Position numbers and translations under genes: made by a program. Under the pieces are notes generated by a model. That model was not told the origin of the DNA, did not search any database, and was given only the letters and a program-made list of their open reading frames with translations. Shown here piece by piece: positions 1 through 10,685 of a stretch of DNA of 64,000 nt; positions within the stretch are counted from its first letter, which is position 1; each line of letters opens with the position of its first letter. The DNA is from Nematostella vectensis (Eukaryota > Cnidaria > Anthozoa > Actiniaria > Edwardsiidae), in NCBI RefSeq assembly GCF_932526225.1, contig NC_064041.1, forward strand, positions 4,211,046 to 4,275,045. The letters are read 5' to 3'.

Positions 1-71
1 CAAAAGCCGCCTCGCTTTCAGGCAGAGTATACCGCAGACCTCTGAGCATCGCAGGCTTACACGTTTTCGAC

Positions 72-114
72 ATGGATGGATGGATGGATGGAGGGAGGGA
101 CGGATAGGTAGATA
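72..114. repeat. GGAT-type microsatellite in left flank
   Basis: A run of GGAT/GGAC units within the first 159 bases, left of the gypsy insertion. I see no gene in this flank. Confidence 0.7.
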
Positions 115-164
115 GACTTATAGGAAAGGTAAATCTAGAATCGTGCTGCCACAGGTAGCCTAAG

Positions 165-346
165 TGTTGTAATATGTATATTGCCCTCCTTGGGTTCCCT
201 GTGGCCTCTGATGTTTGATTGGGACCCCCCGTAGGGGCTGGTTCCTCGTTGAAGCTCGGAGTTAGTTGTAATTTAGATATTGAGAAATATTAGTTGAATT
301 AAACCACGAATTGAAAGCATAATCGTGAGGATCTGAACTTATAACA
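165..346 (+). repeat. 5' LTR
   Basis: 182 bp, TG...CA, identical by eye to 4526-4707. It should hold the promoter of the element, but I see no convincing TATA box. Short LTRs are common in this group. Confidence 0.95.
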
Positions 347-360
347 TGGTGTCAGAAGTC
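347..360 (+). promoter_or_regulatory. Primer-binding site
   Basis: TGGTGTCAGAAGT directly abuts the 5' LTR. TGG matches the CCA tail of a tRNA, and the following bases resemble the 3' end of a leucine tRNA acceptor stem. The tRNA identity is inferred. Confidence 0.75.
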
Positions 361-415
361 AAGTAAAAGTTTAACGAGAATCAAGGTAAAGAATATCGAG
401 AAAAGAATTGAAATT

Positions 416-3400
416 ATGGCAGAAGTAGAGTCGCACAGGACTCCTGGTCCACTGGTGCTGGATGCCCAAGCCTCAGAAAATTGGAGGAAATTTATTATGC
501 AGTTCGAAATTTACCTAGTGGCGAAAGGAAAGGATGAGAAACCTGACAAGTTGAAGGTGAACTTGCTACTCAATTGTGCTGGAGCAGATGCAATTGAAGA
601 ATATAGTCATTTTGTTTTCAACGAAGGAGAAAGCAATGAATCTTATGAAGATGTGTGTAGAAAGTTCAAGGAACACTGTCAGGGAGCAAGAAACGTCATC
701 TATGAGCGCCTTGTGTTTAATCAAAGAAACCAGAAAGAAGGTGAGAGGATGGACAATTTCGTGAGTGAGCTGAAACGCTTATCGTTGACATGTGAGTTTG
801 GGACCCTCAGAGATTCACTGATCAGAGATCGTATCGTGGGAGGGGTGCTCTCGAATGAGTTGAGAGGGGAGTTGTTGAAAAAGCCAGATTTGACACTCCA
901 AAGTGCCCATGATTACTGTAGAACCTATGAAGCTGCTGAGTTGCAGAAATTCAAGTTTGCTTCACCAACTGGTTCACAGCAGCCATTGAGTGTACACCCA
1001 GTTCAAGGAAAGGAGAGAGCACCTAATCCTACCTGTAAGTTTTGTGGTTTTCAGCACCGTTTCACAAAACCAAGTATTTGTCCTGCCTTAAGAAAGAAAT
1101 GTAGAAATTGCCAACAAGAGGGACACTTTGCAAAGTTGTGTCCTCTTAAGGGTAAGAAAGAAACACCGGTCAGCACAGTAGAGCAAGAAAACCAGGTTGA
1201 GAGTATGGGCCAAGGTGATCGTGGGGGTGATCCACACTTATACTTTGGATCAGTAGAACTTGGGACTGTGTCCAGCCCCAATAGCACAAAGAAGAGCGTG
1301 ATTACCCTTAGGATTGCACAAAAAGAGGTGAAAGTCAAAGCTGATACAGGTGCAGAGGCCAATGTGATGCCATATCATGTATATAAGGCCATCACTACAC
1401 AACCGCTACGAAAGATTCATCAGCCTCTTAAAGGATGGCTCGCAGACAAGGCAATTCATCCTGTTGGATGTGTTCGCCTTCCAACCCAGTACAAGAACCG
1501 AAAAATAGATCTGCTGTACCTTGTTGTGCATGGAGAGTTTACACCCCTGTTGAGTTGTGAAGCCTGCCTAGACTTAGAGGTGCTCAAGTTTATGAATCTT
1601 GACCTGATAGACACACCAGAAAGACTGGCCGAGGAGACCACACAAGGGAATGGCAACAAGCCGAATGCAGAATTGTTGGTAGAAGATCCGGTTCTATCCC
1701 AGTACCAAGATTGTTTTAGTAACAAACCGGGAAGACTGCCAAACAAGGTACACCTAGAGATAGATCCATCAGTGCCTGCAGTAGTCCACCCCCCTAGGAA
1801 GATCCCCATATCCCTGCTTGAACCGACAAGAGAAAAACTCCAAGAGATGGAACAAGATGGGATTATCGTTAAAGAAGAAGAGCACACACCGTGGGTGTCT
1901 TCAATGTTGGTTGTTGACAAACGAAAAGAGAAGGACAGAGCCAACCCACCATCTAAAGACAGTGTCCGTATCTGCATCGATCCCAGGGATCTGAATAAGG
2001 CCCTCAAGAGGCCACACTACCCCATGGTCACTGTTGAGCAAGTTGCCAATCGCCTTTCTGGAGCTACAATGTTCACCACACTGGATGCATGCAGTGGATA
2101 CTGGCAGGTGGAGGTAGATGAGGAAAGCTCGAAACTTCTGACATTCAACACACCTTGGGGACGGTATAGATTTACATGGCTGCCATTTGGAATTTCATCT
2201 GCTCCTGAGATATACCAACGAGAGATGGACAGGCTCTTCGCTGGAGTTGCAGTTGAAATAATTGTTGATGATTTTTTAATCCATGGAAAAGATATAAGTG
2301 ATGTTGATAGGAAGATGATAGCAGTACTTGAAAGAAGCAGAGAGGTGGGCCTGAAATTTAATCCAAAGAAGATCAAGCTTCGAGTTCCAGAAGTAAGCTA
2401 TGTCGGACATGTGTTCACATCCGAGGGTTTGAAACCAGATCCTGAGAAAGTGCGTGCAATTAGTGAGATGCCACCCCCATCAGACAAAGATGGCGTGCAG
2501 CGATTCTTAGGAACAATCAACTACTTGGACAAGTTCATTGAACACAAAGCTGATCTGCAAGGCCCAATCTCCCAGCTGACCCAGCAAGTAGCAGCTTTCA
2601 CCTGGGAGAAGCCTCAACAAGAGGCATTCGAGAAGCTCAAAGCTGTGATCACCCATGCACCAGTGTTGGCCTATTTTGACAATCACAAACAGACCATTCT
2701 GAATGTAGATGCGAGTAGCACTGGCCTTGGTGCAGTCATCATCCAAGAGGGTAAGCCGATTGCCTTTGGTTCAAAGACTTTGTCGTCTTGTGAGCAGAGA
2801 TATGCTAACATTGAAAGAGAGTTGTTAGCTATACTATGGGGAGCAGACAAGTTCCACACGTATGTATATGGCAGGCGAGTGATTGTAGAAACTGATCACA
2901 AACCATTGGAGGCAATTTTTAGGAAGCCCCTAAATGAATGCCCACCACGATTGCAGAGAATGCTTCTGAAGCTAACCAAGTATGATTTGGATGTGAGATA
3001 TGTCCCAGGCAAGAAACAAATCATCTCTGATTGTTTGAGTAGAGCCCCACTCACTGACACTACGCCAGTAAGTGAACCAGAGGATGTGATTGGAATCAAT
3101 CTGATTGAAAATCTGGGAATTGAGAATTCCACATTAAAGAAATTCAGAGATGCATCAAGTAACGATGAAACCTCAAGAGTAGTAATGGAATATGTCCTAG
3201 AGGGTTGGCCAGAAGACAAGGATCAGGTTGACGAACTGGCAAGAGAATACTGGAATTACAAGGAAGAGCTTAGTGTTGAAGATGGTTTGCTGTTCAAATC
3301 TGATAGAATTGTAGTACCAAGATCCATGAGAGCTGAAGTACTTGAAGATATACATGGAGCACACATGGGTGAGAGTAAGAGTCTGAGTTTGGCAAGAGAC

Positions 3401-4471
3401 TATGTCTTTTGGCCCTCCATGACTGCCCATATTAAGGACCGAGTACGTTCATGTCAGATTTGTAATGCATTCCGCAACCAACAGCAGAGAGAAACCCTAC
3501 ATCCACATGACCTTCCAGGTCTACCGTGGCAGGTTGTTGGAACTGACCTTTTTGAATTTGCTGGCCATTCCTACTTGATTGTGGTTGATTTCTATTCGAA
3601 GTATTTTGAAGTTGAACTACTTCGGCAGTCCACTGCCATGTGTGTTGTCAACACCTTGAAGCAAATCTTTGCAAGATTTGGCATTCCAGCCAAAGTGATC
3701 AGCGACAATGGCCCACAATATAGTAACACCCGCAATATTTTCAGTACTACCCATGAGTTTAAGCAGTTTGCAGAAGCTTGGGGATTCCAGCATGTAACCA
3801 GCTCACCCGAGTATCCCCAGTCCAATGGTGCTGCGGAAAGAGCTGTCCAGACTGCAAAGCGAATCTTTAAGAAAGCAGCAGCAGAGAATAAAGACCCATT
3901 TGAAGGTTTATTAAAGTACAGAAATACACCTTTTGACGACATAGGTGTCTCACCTGCCCAACTACTCATGAGTAGGCGTACACGGTCAACACTACCTACC
4001 CATCGACGTTTGTTGGTACCTCACCCAGTAGACCCTCACAGAGTGGTAAAGGCATTAGCCCATCGACAAGCAAGTTCACGGATGAGCTATGATCAACACA
4101 GCCGGGACCTTCCCCCTTTGGAAGTTGGGGACAAAGTTAGAGTTCGTGTAAACAAAGATAAAGAATGGTGTAAAGCAGAAGTCCTGCCAAGGTCATATGT
4201 AGTTGAAGATGAGAAAGGACGTGTATTTCGAAGAAATCGAAGGCACATCATTTCTGTCCCGAAGGACACACCCATGAATCCGAAGATGCCAGTGGCTCCC
4301 ACATACATGAGTCCTCAACCTCAAGTGGTCGCTAGGAAAGCGCAGATCAATGAACCGCCAAGTCCATTGAAAGTACAGGAAGATCAGAGAGAAACAGAAG
4401 CACATTCACCCATCAGAACAAGAGCTGGTCGTGAAGTGAAGAAGCCACAAAGACTTATTGAACAATGTTAA
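416..4471 (+). CDS. Gag-pol polyprotein of Ty3/gypsy element
   Basis: One 1351-residue frame encodes gag and pol without a frameshift. Visible in order: a gag region; two Cys-rich zinc-knuckle segments (from about residues 207 and 229, the second a CX2CX4HX4C knuckle); an aspartic protease with DTGA at about 310; reverse transcriptase with VDD at about 617; RNase H starting NVDAS at about 764; a His/Cys integrase zinc domain at about 980; and the integrase core with D1044, D1097 and E1141. These make the cDNA copy and insert it into the genome. The start ATG lies 70 bp after the 5' LTR. The gap between the second Asp and the Glu is 43 residues instead of the usual 35 or so, because of an extra segment around residues 1103-1112. 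No frame lesions are seen, so it may be functional. Confidence 0.95.
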   Translation: MAEVESHRTPGPLVLDAQASENWRKFIMQFEIYLVAKGKDEKPDKLKVNLLLNCAGADAIEEYSHFVFNEGESNESYEDVCRKFKEHCQGARNVIYERLVFNQRNQKEGERMDNFVSELKRLSLTCEFGTLRDSLIRDRIVGGVLSNELRGELLKKPDLTLQSAHDYCRTYEAAELQKFKFASPTGSQQPLSVHPVQGKERAPNPTCKFCGFQHRFTKPSICPALRKKCRNCQQEGHFAKLCPLKGKKETPVSTVEQENQVESMGQGDRGGDPHLYFGSVELGTVSSPNSTKKSVITLRIAQKEVKVKADTGAEANVMPYHVYKAITTQPLRKIHQPLKGWLADKAIHPVGCVRLPTQYKNRKIDLLYLVVHGEFTPLLSCEACLDLEVLKFMNLDLIDTPERLAEETTQGNGNKPNAELLVEDPVLSQYQDCFSNKPGRLPNKVHLEIDPSVPAVVHPPRKIPISLLEPTREKLQEMEQDGIIVKEEEHTPWVSSMLVVDKRKEKDRANPPSKDSVRICIDPRDLNKALKRPHYPMVTVEQVANRLSGATMFTTLDACSGYWQVEVDEESSKLLTFNTPWGRYRFTWLPFGISSAPEIYQREMDRLFAGVAVEIIVDDFLIHGKDISDVDRKMIAVLERSREVGLKFNPKKIKLRVPEVSYVGHVFTSEGLKPDPEKVRAISEMPPPSDKDGVQRFLGTINYLDKFIEHKADLQGPISQLTQQVAAFTWEKPQQEAFEKLKAVITHAPVLAYFDNHKQTILNVDASSTGLGAVIIQEGKPIAFGSKTLSSCEQRYANIERELLAILWGADKFHTYVYGRRVIVETDHKPLEAIFRKPLNECPPRLQRMLLKLTKYDLDVRYVPGKKQIISDCLSRAPLTDTTPVSEPEDVIGINLIENLGIENSTLKKFRDASSNDETSRVVMEYVLEGWPEDKDQVDELAREYWNYKEELSVEDGLLFKSDRIVVPRSMRAEVLEDIHGAHMGESKSLSLARDYVFWPSMTAHIKDRVRSCQICNAFRNQQQRETLHPHDLPGLPWQVVGTDLFEFAGHSYLIVVDFYSKYFEVELLRQSTAMCVVNTLKQIFARFGIPAKVISDNGPQYSNTRNIFSTTHEFKQFAEAWGFQHVTSSPEYPQSNGAAERAVQTAKRIFKKAAAENKDPFEGLLKYRNTPFDDIGVSPAQLLMSRRTRSTLPTHRRLLVPHPVDPHRVVKALAHRQASSRMSYDQHSRDLPPLEVGDKVRVRVNKDKEWCKAEVLPRSYVVEDEKGRVFRRNRRHIISVPKDTPMNPKMPVAPTYMSPQPQVVARKAQINEPPSPLKVQEDQRETEAHSPIRTRAGREVKKPQRLIEQC

Positions 4472-4512
4472 GAACATTTTTTGGGTTTTCTTTGAACATT
4501 TATTGAAGTTTT

Positions 4513-4525
4513 GAAAGGGGGGAGA
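4513..4525 (+). promoter_or_regulatory. Polypurine tract
   Basis: A purine run (GAAAGGGGGGAGA) immediately upstream of the 3' LTR, the expected plus-strand primer site for this element. Confidence 0.85.
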
Positions 4526-4707
4526 TGTTGTAATATGTATATTGCCCTCCTTGGGTTCCCTGTGGCCTCTGATGTTTGATTGGGACCCCCCGTAGGGGCT
4601 GGTTCCTCGTTGAAGCTCGGAGTTAGTTGTAATTTAGATATTGAGAAATATTAGTTGAATTAAACCACGAATTGAAAGCATAATCGTGAGGATCTGAACT
4701 TATAACA
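4526..4707 (+). repeat. 3' LTR
   Basis: Identical by eye to the 5' LTR and followed directly by the second CTAAG target-site copy. Confidence 0.95.
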
Positions 4708-4729
4708 CTAAGTAATTAGAAACTGTCGG

Positions 4730-4970
4730 GCATTTAGGGACGAGGTCAAAACAATTCTCCAAACTAGGGACCCGACTTTAAAAAAAGGTTGATGGGTGGC
4801 GGGTGATACCCCCCCCCCCCCCATCAACACCCACATGGTGACGAGAAACCATCCAAGCTAGGGACCCGACTTTTAAAATAGTTTGCTAGTGGCGGGTGAT
4901 ACCCCCCCCCACAACTTCAGTGGTGGCGGGCTGTATAACCCCCCCTCCCACACACACACAGTTGTTGCAA
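4730..4970. repeat. C-run repeat block (left copy)
   Basis: Units made of a GGTGGCGGG-like stretch, then ATACC and a long C run, with 'GGGACGAGGTC' and 'CTAGGGACCCGA' nearby. The same motifs occur on the opposite strand at 16600-16965, so this is a dispersed repeat in inverted orientation. From 4970 to 5962 I see no gene or clear repeat. Confidence 0.7.
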
Positions 4971-5962
4971 CATACACTTGACACACTGTCTATACGAGCC
5001 AATCACAATCCGTATATTTGGCTCGCGACCGTTTTATGGTATATAGTCTCCTTTTGCAGTACGATATTTTGTAAGTCGTTAAAGCCTTTAGACTCCTTGC
5101 TGATCAATTAAAAAGTTAATTAAGCTACAAGTTGAAACGGAATCCCCTCAGAGGAAATAGGTGCGGAAAACGCCATTCAGGATTAAAACATTGGACAGCG
5201 CCTTTGCCATTTGATACACGTCCAACACGGCGACAACAAATCTTTTTCGCCGCGAAGCTCGGAGCCTCTGGTACCCAGGGTACCGGTCTAATGACACTCT
5301 AAACGGAAAAAAATGTAGAGCTCTGAAATACTACGTTTCATCTTCATTCACTAAAAATGAGTCAATCATGCCCCTTAGCTAACTAAAATAAAGTTTCTTA
5401 CTCCCTGAGTACAAATTTTAGATCGGCAAATTTCACATAATTCAGGAGGGCTATATAACGATAAATAGTCCTTTGTGTCCTATTTATGATGTTGAACTAA
5501 ACTTTAGTTCAGCTCCAAAGGCAAAAATGCTTGTTTAAGACGGAGATGATTAGAGGAAATTGATTGAGATCACAATGGCTTTCATCTCAATACATGCGTT
5601 GCAAGTGCAGGAACACAAAAATTATCGTTTCTCCAGCACATTGTCAAGTTATTCATTGACCGGACTTCGGCGAACTCACGTTGCGACACCGTGTGCCATT
5701 AACGAATGCAACACAGAGATAAGACTGATTTTATAGTTAAATTCAAAGTTTCATTCTTGCCTTCAATAAAATTGAACAGGAAAGCCCCGTAAAAGTCAGC
5801 TAAAGCATTTTATCAAATAGATTCTCTGCCGCTTTTGTGAACATTTCCCTTGTGAAGACAAGTCTAAAGCAGTCCCAGCTGAGGGCGTTGGTGGTTGGAT
5901 TTGTTTTGATAAGGTCGGATCCGTCATCACTGTCCCTAGTAACTTGTCTTGCCTACTCTGAT

Positions 5963-6419
5963 CCTCGGTGTAAGAACCTCACAACTGACGTCACAAGCCA
6001 CTAACAGTGTTTATGCTGATAACATGTTATATCAATACCTCTCAATCAACTGCATAAGTTATCTAAGGAGAAACTGACTCAATGAAATGCTAGATCCGCA
6101 TATCTTTAAATCGCTAGACCGTTGGATCACTAGACCGTTGGGTAGCCGGGCCGATGGATGGCTGGTTCGATGCATCGCTGGGTCGATGGATCGCTAGGCC
6201 GATGAATAGCTGGGTCGATGGTTCGATGGATCGCTGGGTCGATGGATCTCTGGGTCGATGGATCGCTGGGCCAATGGATCGCTAGGCCGATGAATATCTG
6301 GGTCGATGGATCTCTGGGTCGATGGATCTCTGGGTCGATGGATCGCTGGGCCGATGGATCGATCGGGTCGTCGAGGCCGCATTTTTGGGTCTGCCTGTGT
6401 GGCCAAGATGGCGGCATCC
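5963..6419 (+). repeat. Left terminal inverted repeat
   Basis: Matches the reverse complement of 14045-14485. Outer about 150 bp is near-identical; then comes a 16-bp tandem array of different length in the two copies; then a shared inner part ending in AAGATGGCGGCATC. Confidence 0.85.
6120..6365 (+). repeat. 16-bp tandem array inside left TIR
   Basis: About 15 units of the type GATGGATCGCTGGGTC with variants. It gives spurious repetitive reading frames on both strands. The right TIR carries the same unit in inverted orientation with a different arrangement. Confidence 0.85.
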
Positions 6420-6633
6420 CGTCGACCCCGTACGTATAAAACTAATCAAATGATTTAATATTGTATCTTAAAAAAGCAAGACCCCGTCTAAAAAAAGGTT
6501 ATAGCATCAAATGCTAATTGTTTTCATGTAAAGTATTGCGTGAAAAAAAAAACGAAAAAATAAATGTTAGAGAAAAGTAATTTCTCACTTGTTGGTATTC
6601 CTGTGTATTTTGGACAGCGGTAGGGAATACAAC

Positions 6634-9127
6634 ATGGCGATCGTAAACTACTATTATTACTTACCGATTTTACTCTTTTATGTTGCTGTTTTTATGCGTT
6701 CTTCGGCCCACATCAATGAGGAAAGTGTAAAATTTATCAAGTTGGTACTTGAGACTACTGACGACATCGATAGATGTACATTTTCGCCTATAACTGCGTT
6801 CCCACGCGGCCCACGTGTTCAGACAGCCCTTGGAAACTCAGCAGAAGCCTTTCTTGTCCCTGACGTTATTCTCTGGGACCCCATTTCAGCGTTCCCAGAT
6901 AGTTCTTTCCAGTGTCCACCATGCTTGAAGATATCGGAAATAGAGTACCTTCGTCCCACAAGATGGAAGGATGGGGCAACAGTACATGACCAGCCAAGAA
7001 TGCTATTTGGTTTACAGTGCCCTTTTTGTAAGCAGGGTATATTTTTGCCACAATCAACATCAGATCCTTAGCCACGACAAGAGAATTGTAACACCCCTCG
7101 GATCAGAACACGTCCCGTTTGTTTTATTTCACAAGTGTGGTATCACAAGGGACCTCTTCAAGTTTTTTGTTTCACACGTCAGAACAGGGATGTCAATTAG
7201 CGATATTCAGGTACTCTGGCAGCAAATGTTAAACGATGAGTACGGCTTACGGAAACTTTCTTTTGTAAAAACTAACGTTGCAACTGCTTCCCCATTTCTT
7301 GATTTCATATCCCAGCCAAGCAAAGTTGGAGAAAAAATAATAGTTGCCTGTTTTGTTCAGGATTATTTTGAGAAGGGTAACCTGTACAAAAGGAGAATGC
7401 AAGAGATGACTGCAAAGTATTTAAGTGCTGATAATACTTTCAAGGTACCTGCCAATGTTGGTTGCTGGGTAAATGAGAAGTGGGTCCGCCTTTATGACAG
7501 CCTCTTTATTGTGATGAATGAAGATGGAATTGTTGTGGCTTGGAAGCTTTGTAAAGGTACTAGCTTTGTAGTAATTGAAGAGTTGCTATGGGATCTGAAA
7601 GCAAATCTGGATAGACTCAATTGCCAAATAGAATAAATACATGTAGATAACTGCTGCCAATGGGGCCAGAAACTTAATTCTGTGTTTGATGCATCTTCAG
7701 TTAAGCTGGATCCTTTCCATGCTATACAACGTTTTACTTCTACAATTCCGAAGAAAGGTGGATACAATTCGCCAATGAGGAAGTTGAGATCTGAGATGCT
7801 GGCAGAGTTTAATTATTTTCTGAGGGATCCAACTGACAAGGGGAAGGACAGAGTAAAATCAACACCATCAAGCAATATAATGGAAGCAAATATTGACTCT
7901 TTTCTGAGGCAATGGGAAAGTGTTGAGTATGAAGGTGAACAGATTGTTCCGGAGAAAGGTATAGCTGAGATAAACAAATTGCTGGCTCATATCAGAAAAG
8001 GTTGCTTATCTGGAATTCCTCCTTCAGGTGGCACCAATCGTAATGAAGGTATACACAGAGTACTCAACAAAACACTGAAAAGATCGAGACTTCGCCTACA
8101 GTATGCTTTGGCATTGCTTGAGGTGTTTTTCTATATTTGGAATGAGGAGAAACTGTCTATGACAAACAAAAAGAGAAAGATCAGGGTTACTCCCCCAGTT
8201 GAAACACACTTCAATGATACAACATATTGCAATGGGACAGAACATCATGCAATTTTCAACCAATATTTGAGAGAACAGGATGTTCTTTCAAATGAGGATG
8301 CAGCTTTAGATGTGTTAATTAGACTGCAGGAATCCTATAATACAAATTGTGATAACCTTTCAGAAGATGAAGAATTAGATAGAAGTGAAGATGTCAAAGA
8401 TTCTGAGTAGCATGAATTCAGTCTCGGGGATGCTGAGAAGGAGTTTATTTGTGCTACATCGAAGGCATATGAAGAATTAATAAGAAATTTTGGTGATCAG
8501 TCTCAGGGGAGTTATGGAAAGCTCAAACCAAGCATTGCTATGTTTGAGAGTAGCATGTTGGGTCTAGTCAGTTCCAGTTTGCCTGGTAAATATAACTCCT
8601 CAGGTTTAGATGACATACTTGCAAACTTTGCAATGACTAAAGTCCCAGTCCCTGGTGATGGAAATTGTTTCTACAATGCAGTGGCGCATGGCCTTATTAC
8701 GACAGGCTTACCAAATATAACTTCCTCATCTGATATTGGGAAGCACCTGTCTTCTCTTGGGTTACATGGTGAACAAGGCATGTACGATATGGCATTCAAG
8801 TTGAGGTTACTCAATGTTAACGAGTGGCTAAATGACCCAGAACCATACAGGCTATTTCTGCTAAACGGAGAATCGCTAGAAGATCAAGCAAATGCCTTTT
8901 TAAATGATGGATATTTCAATGCAGCTATTGGAAATATCATGGTTCTAGGAATGGCAAATATTTTGAAAATGCCAATAGTGTTATTGTCCCAAATGCAAAA
9001 TTTCCCTGTGGTCCCTGTTTCACCAACTAAAGGTACAGTGATAAGTACACCACTCTATCTAGCCTTCGATCGATCTGGTCTTGGCCATTATGATGCTATT
9101 GCTATGCTTTTGGCGTCGATGCTGTAA
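6634..9127 (+). pseudogene. DDE-like transposase fused to OTU domain, broken
   Basis: From ATG 6634 the frame gives a hydrophobic N-terminus, a CPPC zinc-binding pair, then a frameshift near 7015 into the main frame. That frame shows ADNTFK near 7430, VDNCC near 7640 and GGTNRNEGIH near 8030, which I read as the D, D and E motifs of an RNase-H-fold transposase. After an acidic tail comes an OTU-type cysteine protease: GDGNCF near 8660 (Asp and Cys) and GHYDA near 9085 (His). An in-frame TAA at 7634 and TAG at 8408 interrupt what is otherwise a single frame from transposase through OTU. OTU domains are known deubiquitinases; its role in a transposon is unknown. I recall similar predicted proteins from corals and fish but did not check. 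The transposase superfamily is unassigned. Confidence 0.75.
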
Positions 9128-9139
9128 TGTTCAAGCTCC

Positions 9140-10685
9140 CTAATCGGCAACACCACTGTAAAACTATTCGACAGCTTCGAAGAACATGGCAATTTCTTTG
9201 TAATTGGCCTGGCGCCATCAGGTGCAGAAAAAACGCCAGCATGCAACATCGGTTGTGTGAGTCCGCTAATTTCACACCTGGAGCCACGTGTCGAGAGGAG
9301 TCTCCTCGTCGATGAAACGTCCTCTAACGGACTTTTCAATCACTATGTAAGCCAGCAAAGCCCGACCGGAGACCATGTGACACTACTCTGCATAGACGAA
9401 GGTTATACCTTCTTGATCAAGCTTACATCGACATCGAAATCGTCATCGCAAACTACTCTCACCATGGAAAGAATGTACAAACTGTACGACGGGGACTATT
9501 GGTATTGTGTGAAGGGCAAGGGGAAACGTGTCGGTATCCCAAGCGCAAGGATGGGAATGGTAACATTCACAACACCACGAAGGTTCCTGACAGAGATCTG
9601 GCCAAAGATGATTTCTTGTAGAAATGGCCTGGTCGACCGGATTTTAATTTGGTACCAGGAAAACCAGGATCGTGATATCGAGGTGATGGAGGAGAATTGC
9701 ACACTTCTCAAAGAATGTGCGGTGAAGTCACTTGGGACTGTGTATGAAAAACTCTACAACGACCACCACCAAGAACATCCAGTAGAGTATCTACTAAGTG
9801 CTTCTGCCAGGGAGCGCTATTACAAATACTGCAAACAGAAGAGCAGTGGAGCAGAAGCTGCAGGGGGTTTCAGTCCCGAATGCAATGCAAAGGCGGGGAA
9901 AAATGCAATCAGACTGGCCCTGGCACTTCACGTGCTTTGGCATAGGCTAGGTGCGGCACTGGATCGGCTGGCAGGACCAACTCCACAAGTAATCTCAAAT
10001 ACTACCATGGGCTATGCTTTGACACTACATGACACCATGCTGCAGTTTGGAGGCATTGCTGAAGCGGTAAGCTTACTCAGTGTGAAGCATAACTCTATTG
10101 AGCTCTTTTCTTTAAGGTTGGTGCCCCCTGAATGGAATGTATTTCTCTCAAATGTTGGCGAGTATTTTGTAAGATATCAGTGAAGCACTCTTGTCTTGTG
10201 CTTCACTGGTCTGCTTTAGAAATATTCCCTGACAGGTACAGAAAAAATACTTTCTGACTGAATTTTTAATTTTACAGTCTTTGCAGTTGAAAAAAGGGGC
10301 AAGTATAAGGATGTCTATTTCAGAGCAGGATGTGAAGCACAGAATCCTTACCACCCCAGGGCCTTACAGCAACTGTAAAAGGATTTACAGTCATTTCTCT
10401 TCAACGGCAAGGCCATCGCCACAAAAGGTTGAAGAGTATATGTCAGATTTAAAGGCTGCACAACTGGGCACCATCAAAAAGGTTGGCAGGATGACTGTCT
10501 TTTACAAAGAATTACCGTCTGTCCTCCAGCACAGAGAGCATGAGCTGGGTAATTTCAATATTGCTATTAATGAATACAAGGGGCAGTTTTTAGCTAGTGA
10601 TGATCTGCTGACATCTCTGCAAAAGCAGTCCATGCTGGGAAATCACCCCCAGACAAATGATGTTAAGACCAAAATGTTGACCTAG
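9140..10685 (+). CDS. P-loop / DUF3987-like protein with C-terminal wHTH-like part
   Basis: The reading frame is open from the TAA ending the OTU part and in the same frame, so the start is uncertain. Visible are a phosphate-binding-loop-like GLAPSGAEKTPA near 9208, in which the usual Lys-Ser is displaced, a Walker-B-like CIDEG near 9393, and a segment MGMVTFTTPRRFL near 9554. Their order matches DUF3987, a primase/helicase-linked ATPase domain mostly known from bacteria and phages. An intron at 10169-10277 (GTAAGA...TTACAG) joins phase 0 to a second exon with a possible winged-helix segment (about 10330-10530). The stop at 10683 lies inside the first unit of a minisatellite. Function in the element is unknown; it could act on DNA during transposition. 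Confidence 0.55.

Larger units (their letters stand above)
160..4712 (+). mobile_element. Complete Ty3/gypsy LTR retrotransposon
   Basis: Two 182-bp LTRs that read identically (165-346 and 4526-4707), each starting TG and ending CA, enclose one long gag-pol frame. The element is flanked by the direct repeat CTAAG at 160-164 and 4708-4712, a typical 5-bp target duplication. A primer-binding site follows the 5' LTR and a purine run precedes the 3' LTR. Identical LTRs and an open frame point to a recent insertion that may still be capable of retrotransposition. The clade within Ty3/gypsy (Mag-like or similar) cannot be settled by eye. Confidence 0.95.

Noticed and set aside
1051..4405. Minus-strand frames opposite gag-pol
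   Set aside because: Shadows of the 1351-residue frame.
6130..6439. Open frames on both strands with PSDPSTQRSID-type repeats
   Set aside because: They are translations of the 16-bp tandem array within the TIR, open in several frames because of the repeat composition.
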